Of a stretch of DNA of 64,000 nucleotides, positions 54,137-62,902 are shown piece after piece. The notes under the pieces are model-generated. The model had not been told where the DNA came from. It did not search any database and worked only from the letters and a program-made list of their open reading frames with translations. The stretch lies in the NCBI GenBank assembly GCA_049296795.1, contig JBAQTC010000007.1, positions 1-64,000 of the forward strand, given 5' to 3'. The DNA comes from CAXNKH01 sp049296795 (GTDB taxonomy: Bacteria; Pseudomonadota; Gammaproteobacteria; Burkholderiales; Burkholderiaceae_C). The translations under genes were made by a program, and so were the position numbers. How positions within the stretch are numbered: position 1 is the first letter of the stretch; every line of letters starts with the position of its first letter.

Positions 54137-54997
54137 TCAAGCTCGGGTCTTCGGAAAGAGCCCTTGAGGCCTAAGCACCAGAACAGCTAAGAAAACCAGA
54201 TGCCCGAGCCAGATGCCCCAACCCGGGTCGAGACGGAACCCGATTTGCTGTGTGACGCCCAGCAGTATGGCACCCGCAAAGGTTCCCCAAAAGCTACCCA
54301 TCCCGCCAATGATGACGGCTTCGAACGCGAACAACAACAGCAATGGTCCGTCGGTCGGTGCCACTGTTGTTCGCATGCCCTGCAGCACACCTGCCAGTGC
54401 CACCAGCACAAAAGCGATGGCCGTGGCTTGCGCGTATAGCTTGCCGGAGTTTAGACCCATGAGCTCGGCGATTTCGCGATCATCGGAGATGGCGCGAAAC
54501 GAACGTCCCAGTGCCGTGTGATTGAATAGCCACTGTAGCGCCCCGGTGGCCAGCAGGGCCAGCATCAGAATCAGCATTGGCAGTACTCCGATTGAGAGCT
54601 CCGAGCTGAGCTGCCAGCTGAGGGTGTTTAGCGAGTCGGTTTCAATAGAGCGAGGATCTGCCGAATACAGTTCGAGTAACAAATTTTGCACCACGATGGA
54701 TAAGCCAAAAGTCACCACCAACGAAGGCAGAGGATCCTTGCTGAGAGTTCCATTGAGGACGTGGCGCTGTAAGAAATAGCCCACTGCGTAGGACAGAGGC
54801 AAGACGGCGATGGCGGCCTGCCAGGCTGTCAGCCCCGCTCCTATCAAGCTAATAGCGCCAAAGGCACCCAGGATGATGAAATCGCCGTGTGCGGTATTGG
54901 TCAGGCGCATCACCCCGAACATCAGTGATAAGCCGAGCGCGAACAAGGCATACAGCCCACCCAGTAATAAACCTTGCAACAGTGTCTCCACGCTCAT
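54137..54997 (-). CDS. livH: Liv-type ABC transporter permease (second system)
   Basis: The 286-residue permease begins MSVETLLQGLLLGGLYALFALGLSLMFGVMRLTNTAHGDFI, the LivH N terminus, and contains GRSFRAISDDREIAELMGLN (coupling helix) and FAFEAVIIGGMGSFWGTFAGAILLG. Overlaps livF by four bases. Confidence 0.94.
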   Translation of the reverse strand: MSVETLLQGLLLGGLYALFALGLSLMFGVMRLTNTAHGDFIILGAFGAISLIGAGLTAWQAAIAVLPLSYAVGYFLQRHVLNGTLSKDPLPSLVVTFGLSIVVQNLLLELYSADPRSIETDSLNTLSWQLSSELSIGVLPMLILMLALLATGALQWLFNHTALGRSFRAISDDREIAELMGLNSGKLYAQATAIAFVLVALAGVLQGMRTTVAPTDGPLLLLFAFEAVIIGGMGSFWGTFAGAILLGVTQQIGFRLDPGWGIWLGHLVFLAVLVLRPQGLFPKTRA

Positions 54998-55686
54998 GCT
55001 CCGAAATAGGCTTGACTGATCTGTTCGCGCGTGAACTCGTCTGATGTTCCTTGGAGCGAGACCCGTCCCTCCTGGAAGCAGTAAAGACGCTGAGAAACCT
55101 GACGCGCCAAAGCAACGTCCTGCTCCACGATCACCACCGTCATCCCCTCGGCGATGAACGCCGGTATGGCGTTGTAGATCTCGCGGATAACGATGGGCGC
55201 CAAGCCTAGCGACAACTCGTCACACAGAAGGACTTCCGGGTTACTCATGAGCGCACGCCCAATCGCCACCATTTGTTGCTGTCCTCCGGAAAGCGAGGTC
55301 CCCGGATTGCGGCGCTTTTCTTCAAGGATGGGAAACAGTTGATAGATGCGTCGTAAATTCCAAGGGCCAGCGCGCCTGGCCTGCGCGCCCATGAGCAGGT
55401 TGTCTTCGACGCTGAGCGAGGGGAATAGGCGCCGCCCTTCGGGCACCATGGCCAGTCCTTGCTGAACAATCTCCCCCGGCGGCAGACCACCAATGTCAAG
55501 CCCTTTCCAGCGAATAGCCGCATTCGGTACTTTGACCAATCCTGTCAGGCATTTCAGAAAAGTCGATTTCCCCGCACCGTTGGAACCGATGATGGCCACA
55601 AGTTCACCACTTTGCAATGTAAAGTCGATGCCGAACAGTGCCTGAACATCACCGTAAAAGGCCTGAAGATTTTGCGTTTGCAGCAC
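54994..55686 (-). CDS. livF: Liv-type ABC transporter ATPase (second system)
   Basis: The 230-residue ATPase has Walker A GSNGAGKSTFLKCLTGL, GLAMVPEGRRLFPSLSVEDNLLMG, signature LSGGQQQMVAIGRALM and VVIVEQDVALARQVS. Walker B reads VLLCDELSLGLAP, where the usual Glu-Pro is Glu-Leu; catalytic Glu is kept. Seven bases separate it from livG upstream. Confidence 0.94.
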   Translation of the reverse strand: MLQTQNLQAFYGDVQALFGIDFTLQSGELVAIIGSNGAGKSTFLKCLTGLVKVPNAAIRWKGLDIGGLPPGEIVQQGLAMVPEGRRLFPSLSVEDNLLMGAQARRAGPWNLRRIYQLFPILEEKRRNPGTSLSGGQQQMVAIGRALMSNPEVLLCDELSLGLAPIVIREIYNAIPAFIAEGMTVVIVEQDVALARQVSQRLYCFQEGRVSLQGTSDEFTREQISQAYFGA

Positions 55687-55692
55687 GTTAAT

Positions 55693-56412
55693 TCAGGACT
55701 CCAGGCCCATGTAGACGCGTTTCACCTGTACGTCATTCATGACGTCGGCCGGCTTGCCCTCAGCCAGCTGCTGGCCGAAGTTGATAACCAATAAGCGATC
55801 AGCCACCGACAGCAGAGCATGCACCACATGCTCAATCCAGATCATAGTTACCCCGCTGGACTTAATGCGCTGTAGCTCCTCTATCAGTTCGTGTGCTTCG
55901 TGCTCGGTCAGACCGCCGGCAATCTCGTCGAGCAGCAGTAGGCGCGGACCGGTGGCGAGTGCGCGTGCCAATTCAAGTCGCTTGCGATTGAGTAGAGTGA
56001 GTGAGCCGGCCGGTTTATTCGCGTGTGGCATCAGACCAGTCTGGTCTAGCACGTGAACGGCGCGATCCCAAGCCGCCCGTTCGGCCAGGCCAGCACCAAA
56101 GCAGGCGGCAGTGACCAGATTTTCGAACACGCTCATGATGCCAAAAGGCTGGGGTACCTGGTAACTGCGCCCGATGCCCAGACGGCAGCGCTGGTGGGGT
56201 GGCAAAGTCGTTACGTCCCGTCCTGCGTAACTGACTCTGCCCTGGTCAGCCCGAACGTCGCCCGATATCAGGTTAAACAGGGTGGTCTTACCGGCGCCGT
56301 TGGGTCCAAGGATTCCCAGTACCTCGCCTTCGGTCACCGACAATGAAATGTTGTCGGTGACCTTGAGTGCCCCATAGGACTTGCTCACCGCGTCGAGCAC
56401 AAGCAGGGGCAT
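55693..56412 (-). CDS. livG: Liv-type ABC transporter ATPase (second system)
   Basis: The 239-residue ATPase has Walker A GPNGAGKTTLFNLISGD, GIGRSYQVPQPFGIMSVFENLVTAA, SLTLLNRKRLELARAL as a variant signature, and Walker B LLLLDEIAGGLTEHEAHELIEEL. The signature lacks the common LSGGQ and DEP motifs, but this variant is frequent in LivG proteins of aromatic-compound transporters. Confidence 0.93.
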   Translation of the reverse strand: MPLLVLDAVSKSYGALKVTDNISLSVTEGEVLGILGPNGAGKTTLFNLISGDVRADQGRVSYAGRDVTTLPPHQRCRLGIGRSYQVPQPFGIMSVFENLVTAACFGAGLAERAAWDRAVHVLDQTGLMPHANKPAGSLTLLNRKRLELARALATGPRLLLLDEIAGGLTEHEAHELIEELQRIKSSGVTMIWIEHVVHALLSVADRLLVINFGQQLAEGKPADVMNDVQVKRVYMGLES

Positions 56413-56428
56413 GAAGTTCAGGTCGCGC

Positions 56429-57679
56429 TCAGATCAGTCGGAGTGAACCGCCAGTTGGGATCGACTTGGCCGCTTCGTTGTTGATGATGGTCAGTTCGTA
56501 CTTGTATTTTTTGCCCTTATTCCACTGACCCAGTACCAGAGGTGTTTTACTGACGTTTTTGAATGGCCCCGGGCCACCCCACTTGACGTCACCGACCACT
56601 GTTTTCAGCTGGCTTGCGGCGACAGCATCGCGCACATCGCCAGCCTTGAGCGACTTGCTGCGTTTGAGTGCATCAGCAGCCACTTCGAACAGGGCATGTG
56701 CGAACCCGATAGGTTGGGTCCACTGTTTCTTCGCGCTAGTTTCGTACGCGTCAGCCAATGCCTTGGCACTTTGCTGAGTCAGGCTGGAGCTGAAGGGATG
56801 TGAAGGGCTCCACCAAACTTCGGTGCTCAGGCCGTCACCCAGATCACCCAGAGCCTCAATGGCACCGGGGAACAACAATGCCTTGCCCAGGGTGATGACC
56901 TTGGGTTTGAAGCCCTGCTGACGCGCTTGCGAAAGGAAGGTCTTGGCATCGGGTGGAATGACCACCCCGGTGACGATTTCAACGCCTTCTTTTTTGAAGC
57001 TGGCGATTTGCGCACTGAAATCCTGGGTGCCGTTTTGGAAGCGCCCAGGGTCGGTCAACGTGAAACCCATACTGGCCAGTGGCTTAGGGAATCCCAGTTC
57101 CTTGTCGCCCCATGCATTGCCGTCACCGTCGTTGGGGAACAGACCGCCGACTTTTTTGTTGGTCTTCACGCTTTTCCAGCCATTCGTGAAATTACCAATC
57201 ACATCTTCCAGACCCCAGAACATATGGTAGGTCCAGTTAAAGCCCGAAGCAGGGTTGCCTTTACGGCCGAAGAACCAGGGCTGCCACGGCACCACGCTCG
57301 AAATACAAGGAATTTCGTTGAGTTCGCAGACATCGCTAACCGGATTGGCAGTCTCGGGCGTTCCAGCGGTCAGAACCAAAGCAACCTTTTCTTTGAGAAC
57401 CAGGTCATTGGCTACTTCACCTGCACGGTTCGGATTGGACTGGCTATCTTTCAGAATGATTTGCACCGCATGTTTTTTGCCACCAATGCTGATGCCATCC
57501 TTAAATGCCAACTTCATCTGCTCGATCACCCATTTGTCAGCTTCTCCAAACGGGGCAAGTGGACCGGTCTGCGGTGATACATAACCAATTTTTACCGTAT
57601 CTGCCGCCCAGACCAGGGTGCTGCTGGTCGCAGCCGCAATGGCCAGTCCTTGTGAAAACTGCCGCCTTGAAATAGTCAT
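56429..57679 (-). CDS. livK: ABC transporter periplasmic binding protein (second system)
   Basis: A 416-residue receptor. Its N terminus, MTISRRQFSQGLAIAAATSST, has a twin-arginine motif, so export may use the Tat route. The mature part has VKIGYVSPQTGPLAPFGEADKWVIEQM, DSQSNPNRAGEVANDLVLKEKVALVLTAGTPETANPV and PNDGDGNAWGDKELGFPKPLASMGF. Genes for hydroquinone breakdown lie directly upstream, which suggests an aromatic ligand; this is inference. First gene of the transporter part of the operon. Confidence 0.9.
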   Translation of the reverse strand: MTISRRQFSQGLAIAAATSSTLVWAADTVKIGYVSPQTGPLAPFGEADKWVIEQMKLAFKDGISIGGKKHAVQIILKDSQSNPNRAGEVANDLVLKEKVALVLTAGTPETANPVSDVCELNEIPCISSVVPWQPWFFGRKGNPASGFNWTYHMFWGLEDVIGNFTNGWKSVKTNKKVGGLFPNDGDGNAWGDKELGFPKPLASMGFTLTDPGRFQNGTQDFSAQIASFKKEGVEIVTGVVIPPDAKTFLSQARQQGFKPKVITLGKALLFPGAIEALGDLGDGLSTEVWWSPSHPFSSSLTQQSAKALADAYETSAKKQWTQPIGFAHALFEVAADALKRSKSLKAGDVRDAVAASQLKTVVGDVKWGGPGPFKNVSKTPLVLGQWNKGKKYKYELTIINNEAAKSIPTGGSLRLI

Positions 57680-57767
57680 AAAGTCTCCTAGTTGTTAGAA
57701 AAAGCGCAAATCTAAAGTATCGTGTGGCCGCGCGCTTAAGCAGCCTGGGACTGGGGTAAAACCTGCA

Positions 57768-59276
57768 TCAGCGTTGGTAATAGGGCTGGAGTTGGGCGTC
57801 AACATTTACCCATACACTCTTGACCTGGGTGTATTCACGCATGGCGTCAAAGCCCATTTCACGACCGTAGCCCGAAGCACCTACACCGCCAAAAGGCGAA
57901 CCTGGGTTAACCCGCTTGTAGCAGTTAATCCAGACCATTCCGCTTTTCATTTCTTGTGCGAATTTGTGGGCGCGCTGCAACTGTTGGGTCCACAGGCCAC
58001 CACCTAAACCGTATTCAGTGCCGTTGGCAATCTGCAGGGCTTGGGCATCATCCTTGAAAGTCATGACGCTAACAAAAGGACCAAAGACTTCTTCCTGCGC
58101 CACCCGGTCTTGCCATGAATTTACACGGACTACAGTGGGCTCGAAATAACAGCCACCTGATAACTCGCCGCCCGGTGCCTTGCCACCGACTAAAATTTCT
58201 CCGCCTTGGCTGCGAGCGACATCGACAAAATTCAGCACCCGATCTCGGTGCATACGACTGGTTAGTGGGCCCATCTCGGTGTTTGGATCCATTGGATTGC
58301 CCAGTCGGATGCTGCGTGCCAAGGGAAGGAATTTGTCGAGGAAGGCGTCAGCAATTTTTTCGTGCAACACCAGGCGTGATCCGGCAATGCAAGCTTGGCC
58401 TTGGTTGTGAAAAATAGCCCAGGCTGCGCCATTGACAGCTGCCATCAGGTTAGCGTCCTCGAACACGATGTTGGCGCCTTTCCCGCCGAGTTCGAGTTGC
58501 ACTTTCTTCAGGTTGGCAGCACTGGCTTGGACAATGCGTCTACCCGTTTCCGTGCTTCCGGTGAAAGCGATTTTCCCGACACCGGGGTGTTCGGCCAAAT
58601 ACTGTCCGGCCACTTGGCCCAGCCCCGGTGTGATATTGACCACGCCATCGGGCATTCCGGCTTCTGACATTAATTCGGCAATTTTGAGCGATGACAAAGG
58701 CGTAATTTCAGCGGGTTTCATCACTACGCAATTGCCTGCGGCCAAGGCGGGCGCCATTTTCCAGCTGGTGAACATCAACGGGAAGTTCCAGGGAACGACC
58801 TGGCCCACCACACCCACAGGTTCACGCAGGGTGTAGTTCAGGAAACCCTGTTCCACCGGAATTTGCTCTCCCTGAAATTTGTCGGCCATGCCGCCGAAAT
58901 AGCGAAAGGTTACGGCTGTGCGTGGCACGTCTAAAAATCGCGAATCCCGAATCGGATGCCCGGTGTCGAGCGACTCCAAACGCGCCAATTCTTCTGCATT
59001 GCTTTCGATCAGGTCGGCCAGTTTCAACAAAATTCGACCCCGATCCATGGCCGCCATCTTGCTCCATGTTGGCAAAGCTTTCTGCGCTGCCGTCACAGCC
59101 TTGTCGATGTCGGCATGACCCGCCATAGCCACTTCGGCGATCACCGAGTTATCGTGCGGATTGAGGGTAGCCAGTGTCTCACCAGATTCGGCGTTGACGA
59201 ACTGACCATTGATAAACAATTGATGCCGAATCGGTGTTTTTAGACCTGCTGCCGTGGCAATCTCGTTGCGATTCAT
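57768..59276 (-). CDS. Aldehyde dehydrogenase, probable 4-hydroxymuconic semialdehyde dehydrogenase
   Basis: The 502-residue NAD(P)-dependent enzyme shows VVPWNFPLMFTSWKMAPALAAGNCVVMKPAE, FTGSTETGRRIV, LELGGKGANIVFEDANL (catalytic Glu), FHNQGQACIAGSRL (catalytic Cys), and EEVFGPFVSVMTF. It is closest in pattern to betaine/phenylacetaldehyde/hydroxymuconic semialdehyde dehydrogenases. Being 21 bases after the dioxygenase large-subunit gene, it likely oxidises the ring-cleavage product 4-hydroxymuconic semialdehyde to maleylacetate (the role of HapE). No maleylacetate reductase is seen nearby. Confidence 0.85.
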   Translation of the reverse strand: MNRNEIATAAGLKTPIRHQLFINGQFVNAESGETLATLNPHDNSVIAEVAMAGHADIDKAVTAAQKALPTWSKMAAMDRGRILLKLADLIESNAEELARLESLDTGHPIRDSRFLDVPRTAVTFRYFGGMADKFQGEQIPVEQGFLNYTLREPVGVVGQVVPWNFPLMFTSWKMAPALAAGNCVVMKPAEITPLSSLKIAELMSEAGMPDGVVNITPGLGQVAGQYLAEHPGVGKIAFTGSTETGRRIVQASAANLKKVQLELGGKGANIVFEDANLMAAVNGAAWAIFHNQGQACIAGSRLVLHEKIADAFLDKFLPLARSIRLGNPMDPNTEMGPLTSRMHRDRVLNFVDVARSQGGEILVGGKAPGGELSGGCYFEPTVVRVNSWQDRVAQEEVFGPFVSVMTFKDDAQALQIANGTEYGLGGGLWTQQLQRAHKFAQEMKSGMVWINCYKRVNPGSPFGGVGASGYGREMGFDAMREYTQVKSVWVNVDAQLQPYYQR

Positions 59277-59297
59277 GAGTATTTCGAGTCCCTGGAT

Positions 59298-60305
59298 TTA
59301 AAACTGAACCGGAACTTGTGGTGCTTCACCTTGTTGAATTTCGTAGACCAGGTTGGGTGATCCGTTTTCCCAGACCAGGAGCATTGAACGTTTGGGGCTG
59401 TAGCCCTGATGGCGACAATAGGCCGGCATGGCCGCCATATCACCCGCTTTCATGATGACGCGAGCTAAAGGTTTGCCGGTATTTTTATCGGCGCAGTCCC
59501 AGTGGATTTCATCGCACATTTGAAAGAACCATTCGACTCGATCATTCGAATGCATGATCGGCAGCATATGCTCCTCGGTGGTTGGGCACATATAGCTGTA
59601 CTTCACCACGCTGGTGAAGGACGGGTTCCAAGTCACTTGGCTACGCGACAAAAAAGCAAACAAATTAAAGGCGTGGACTTCATTTTCGAAGCCTGGTTCG
59701 GGGTGCAACTCGGGTTGGTCTTGTGCTACGTCGGCAAAAGCACGGTTAATCAGGGTGCCGCGCTCATCGGTGCGCAAAGCCAGATCGTCTTTGAGACCAA
59801 CGCAGCGTTTGGCTAATTCACGGGCTCGTGTCAGCGCTGCAAGGTTGCCGCCATTTTTACGACCATAAGGCGAACCGGTTTCCATTGGAGCGGCAAAAGG
59901 ATCGAAGCCGGCGTTGGTCCAGTCGTCTAGCATTTGCTCAAAAGTTGCGCGAATCTGCTCGGTGGGGAAGTTTTCCAGCAAGTCAACGCCTGCTTCTTTC
60001 ATTGTTCCGTTGTAAGCACCCGCATAAAGATCCACAGATTTGTAATGGTTGGTCGTTCCTATGACAGCGTCAAAATTTACGCCGCCGTAGAAAAATCCCC
60101 AGCCGACATCACGCATCAGGGCCCGCAAATAGTTGCCAATATCCTGGGTGTGTGACATGGGATGACCCTTGCGGGTGGTCCAGGAGATATGGGCGAAATA
60201 CTCATCGCGGCGAAAACCAAAGGAGCCTAAGGCAAAGGATTTGTAGCCCAGCGTTGCGTCGGCCGCTGTGTGGATGACTTGGCTAAGTTCTGCAGGAGCG
60301 TTCAT
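59298..60305 (-). CDS. hapD: Hydroquinone 1,2-dioxygenase, large subunit
   Basis: A 335-residue protein, about 38 kDa, matching the size of the beta subunit of two-component hydroquinone dioxygenases (HapD/PnpD). Recognised stretches are FRRDEYFAHISW, ALMRDVGWGFFYGGVNFDAVIGTTNHYKSVDLYAG, GFDPFAAPMETGSPYGRKNG, CPTTEEHMLPIMHSNDRVEW and AYCRHQGYSPKRSMLLVWENG; several His and Glu residues could bind the Fe(II). The enzyme opens hydroquinone between carbons 1 and 2. AGGAAA supports the start. The small subunit gene is 27 bases upstream. Confidence 0.8.
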   Translation of the reverse strand: MNAPAELSQVIHTAADATLGYKSFALGSFGFRRDEYFAHISWTTRKGHPMSHTQDIGNYLRALMRDVGWGFFYGGVNFDAVIGTTNHYKSVDLYAGAYNGTMKEAGVDLLENFPTEQIRATFEQMLDDWTNAGFDPFAAPMETGSPYGRKNGGNLAALTRARELAKRCVGLKDDLALRTDERGTLINRAFADVAQDQPELHPEPGFENEVHAFNLFAFLSRSQVTWNPSFTSVVKYSYMCPTTEEHMLPIMHSNDRVEWFFQMCDEIHWDCADKNTGKPLARVIMKAGDMAAMPAYCRHQGYSPKRSMLLVWENGSPNLVYEIQQGEAPQVPVQF

Positions 60306-60332
60306 GATTTTTTCCTATGGCTTGCTATGAGT

Positions 60333-60839
60333 TCAGGCGACCTGGCAAATGGCTGCCCATTTTTCTACTGACAAATCACCTTTGCAAGTTTGCAAGACAA
60401 TGACACCTGGATTGGACGTGCGAAATTGGTAGGCGGAATTTTTTGGCAACAAGGCTTGGTGCCCTCGCTTGATTTTCATCCAGCCCATTTTTTGGCCTTT
60501 CGGCTCACCCTGGACCAGCTCAGCTCCGTTTTTGTTCTCATCTTTAATCATTTGTTCGGCATCCAGCTTGATGAGATGAATTTCTAATTCGCCGTCCATG
60601 CTCAAGGCGAACTCGTCGTGAGCGCAGGTGTACCAGGGAGAGATTCCTTCAGATCGAAGGACTTCAAGTGCATAGACCTGGTTTTGCCCAAACACCACTT
60701 TCTCATAAGGCTTGGATTGGCTGGCTATCTCGAAGCAATTGGAAAGTGCATAGTTTTTGACATCGTCAGTGATCGCCTCAACCCGGCCTTTTTCATAGCT
60801 CGCGAGTGATCCGAATTTTGTTGTGTAGGTCGTGGTCAT
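60333..60839 (-). CDS. hapC: Hydroquinone 1,2-dioxygenase, small subunit
   Basis: A 168-residue cupin-like protein, about 19 kDa, as expected for the alpha subunit (HapC/PnpC). It shows KVVFGQNQVYALEVLRSEG, CAHDEFALSMDGELEIHLIKLDAE, and MGWMKIKRGHQALLPKNSAYQF, characteristic of this family. It probably supports the active iron site of the large subunit. AGGAGAT precedes the ATG. First gene of the catabolic operon, downstream of a LysR gene and an operator-like inverted repeat. Confidence 0.8.
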   Translation of the reverse strand: MTTTYTTKFGSLASYEKGRVEAITDDVKNYALSNCFEIASQSKPYEKVVFGQNQVYALEVLRSEGISPWYTCAHDEFALSMDGELEIHLIKLDAEQMIKDENKNGAELVQGEPKGQKMGWMKIKRGHQALLPKNSAYQFRTSNPGVIVLQTCKGDLSVEKWAAICQVA

Positions 60840-60925
60840 AGCATCTCCTGTGCGCCGCAGCGCTCTTGGTCTAGGGTTCGGCAGACTTTAAGCCGGTCTG
60901 CGGTTCAAGAGAAGATGCTAAACCT

Positions 60926-60956
60926 AGAACATATTGTTCTGTTTTTTGGAACAATA
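60926..60956. promoter_or_regulatory. Probable LysR-type operator upstream of the dioxygenase operon
   Basis: Two overlapping perfect inverted repeats are present: AGAACA-TAT-TGTTCT (60926-60940) and TATTGTTC-N9-GAACAATA (60932-60956). They provide three half-sites of the form GAACA/TGTTC. They stand about 90 bases before the hapC start, in the gap after the LysR gene, the expected place for regulator binding. A/T richness around them is also above that of nearby coding sequence. Confidence 0.72.
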
Positions 60957-60973
60957 CTCAGGGTTTCTACTAA

Positions 60974-61921
60974 TCAGGCTTCAATTAGCCCGGGCAACAA
61001 AAAGCCTTGCGCAATTAAATCGGCATCCCAGGGCGGGACTTGTGAGAACTCAGAAGCGATATGTTCGATAAACAGTTTCAGTTTCAGCGAATGGCGTGAA
61101 GTTGCTGCATAAACTGCATTGAGCTTGAAGGAGCTGAGTTGGTAGCTTGGCAGCACCAGTTCCAATTCGCCACGCAATAACGATTCGGCCGCGACCAAGG
61201 TGGGTAAGCAAACAATTCCTGCATGCTCCAATGCATATTCACGCAACAGATGAACACTATTGGTTTGCAAAGTGGCATTCAGGTAGAGCGTGAGTTGTTC
61301 GGTATCACGGTAAAAAGTCCAACGGTCACGGCTAGGATAGGCCGAGTAAAGACCAAGTTTGTGGCCGTGCAGTTCCCGCGGTTCGGTGGGTGTGCCGTGG
61401 CGCTGCAAATACTGTGGAGTTGCACAAAAAATTCGGCGCACCGAAAACAAGGGCCTGGCAATCAATTCAGTCGTAGCAGCAGGGAATATCTGTAGTGCAC
61501 AGTCAACGCCAGCTTTGACCGGGTCTACGACGGCGTCACTGACGTTGAGATTGAGTCGAATTTCGGGGTAGCTGCTCTGAAATGTGTGTAACAAACTGGC
61601 GAAGTGACCTTGTACAAATCCCGTCAAAGCGTGGACGTGAAGGGTTCCTGTTGGCTGTCCCCGTACCATGCGCATCTGATCGACAATGTCATTGGCACGT
61701 CCCACCAACTCGGTGCAATCAGCCAAAAAAACACGGCCAATTTCACTCAGTCTTACCACCCGTGTGCTGCGATGAAACAATGGCGCACCGACATAGTCTT
61801 CGACCTGTTGGATGCGTGTCGTCACAACAGAGCGCGAGACCCTGAGCTGCCGTGCTGCCTCGGAAAAACTTTGAGTTTGCGCTACTCGAACAAAGGTCTC
61901 AATATTTAGCAATCGGTCCAT
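60974..61921 (-). CDS. LysR-family transcriptional regulator
   Basis: The 315-residue regulator begins MDRLLNIETFVRVAQTQSFSEAARQLRVSRSVVTTRIQQVEDYVGAPLFHRSTR, an N-terminal winged helix-turn-helix, followed by a LysR effector domain (GTLHVHALTGFVQGHF onward). It is probably the regulator of the hydroquinone operon downstream, responding to hydroquinone or a related compound. Start chosen at the conserved MDRLLN; a long upstream extension overlaps the amidase pseudogene and is not real. Confidence 0.9.
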   Translation of the reverse strand: MDRLLNIETFVRVAQTQSFSEAARQLRVSRSVVTTRIQQVEDYVGAPLFHRSTRVVRLSEIGRVFLADCTELVGRANDIVDQMRMVRGQPTGTLHVHALTGFVQGHFASLLHTFQSSYPEIRLNLNVSDAVVDPVKAGVDCALQIFPAATTELIARPLFSVRRIFCATPQYLQRHGTPTEPRELHGHKLGLYSAYPSRDRWTFYRDTEQLTLYLNATLQTNSVHLLREYALEHAGIVCLPTLVAAESLLRGELELVLPSYQLSSFKLNAVYAATSRHSLKLKLFIEHIASEFSQVPPWDADLIAQGFLLPGLIEA

Positions 61922-61950
61922 ATGCAGACTGTAGCAGGCGCCCCATTTTT

Positions 61951-62836
61951 TTAACCTGTCAGCCGTTGGTGGACCCAGTGCGCTGCGGCCAGCAGTTGGT
62001 GGTCTTGGCCGAAACGACCTACCAGCTGCAAGCCAATGGGCAGGCCGTGGCTGCCGGTGAAGAAGGGCAGATGCACGCTGGGCAGACCGAGCAAAGACCA
62101 GCTGCGGCAAAACATCGGGTCACCGGTGGCGCTGGTTCCCGCCGGTGCTTCTCCGATGGCGCTGGGGGTCAGCAGCACATCGTGTCGTTCGAACAAAGCA
62201 TCGATCTTGAGTCGCCACTGGGCTGTTGTGTTCAGGTTGTTGGCTTGAATCTCACCTGAAATAGCTATGCCTTCATTCATCAAGTCCCGCAGGCGCGCGC
62301 TCATGCGCTCGCTGTGGGCCAGGCGCTCGTGACTCAAGGCGCGCGCCATTTCAAAAGCCATCACGTCTTTTTGCAATTGCAGCAGTGATTCAAAGCCCTG
62401 GGGCATGACGACCTCAACGCAATGTGCTGCTTGCGGCGCCAGTGCGGCAACGGCTTGGGCCCAGGCTTGTCGGGTGTCGTGATCGACCTGATCCCAATGC
62501 GGCGTGGGGCACAGGCCGATCCGAACAGCAGCGCCTTCGCCCAAATTGGCCAGCCGCAGGTCACCGCTCAGCGCTGCGCCAAGCAATCCGACATCGCACA
62601 CGCTGCGGCCAAAACCGCCCACCACGTCCAGGCTGGGCGACAGGCTTTTTACACCGGCGCTGGTGACTCGGCCCAGGCTGGGTTTGTAGCCGACCACGCC
62701 GAAAAAAGCCGCGGGGCGAATGATGGATCCGGCAGTTTGGGTAGGCGCGCACCAAGTCCTGGGCTTTGATTTCACGGCGGGCCAGCAAGGCGGCGGCCTG
62801 GCAGGCATTGAGTTGGGCAAGATGAGGAATTTTCAT
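61951..62836 (-). pseudogene. Amidase signature family gene, broken by internal deletion and frameshift
   Basis: The reading frame starts MKIPHLAQLNACQAAALLARREIKAQDLVRAY, the normal amidase N terminus, then near 62740 jumps to a second frame that reads TQTAGSIIRPAAFFGVVGYKPSLGRV and continues to an amidase-like C terminus. About 140 residues that usually hold the catalytic Lys and both catalytic Ser residues (the GGSSGG loop) are missing at the junction. The product cannot be active. It is on the same strand as the LysR gene and divergent from a livK-type gene. Confidence 0.88.
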
Positions 62837-62844
62837 GGTGCGCT

Positions 62845-62859
62845 AGTGTCGCCGACACT
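62845..62859. promoter_or_regulatory. Palindrome between the amidase pseudogene and a livK gene
   Basis: AGTGTCG-C-CGACACT is a perfect inverted repeat of seven bases on each side of one base. It lies in the 66-base gap between the divergent genes, a plausible operator for either. No protein can be named. Confidence 0.5.
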
Positions 62860-62902
62860 GGAGGATAATCATTGCTCCCGAATAAACCCAACTGGAGACA
62901 AC

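Noticed and set aside
56927..57577. Open frame of 216 codons opposite the second livK gene
   Set aside because: Antisense shadow; the minus-strand receptor has strong family motifs.
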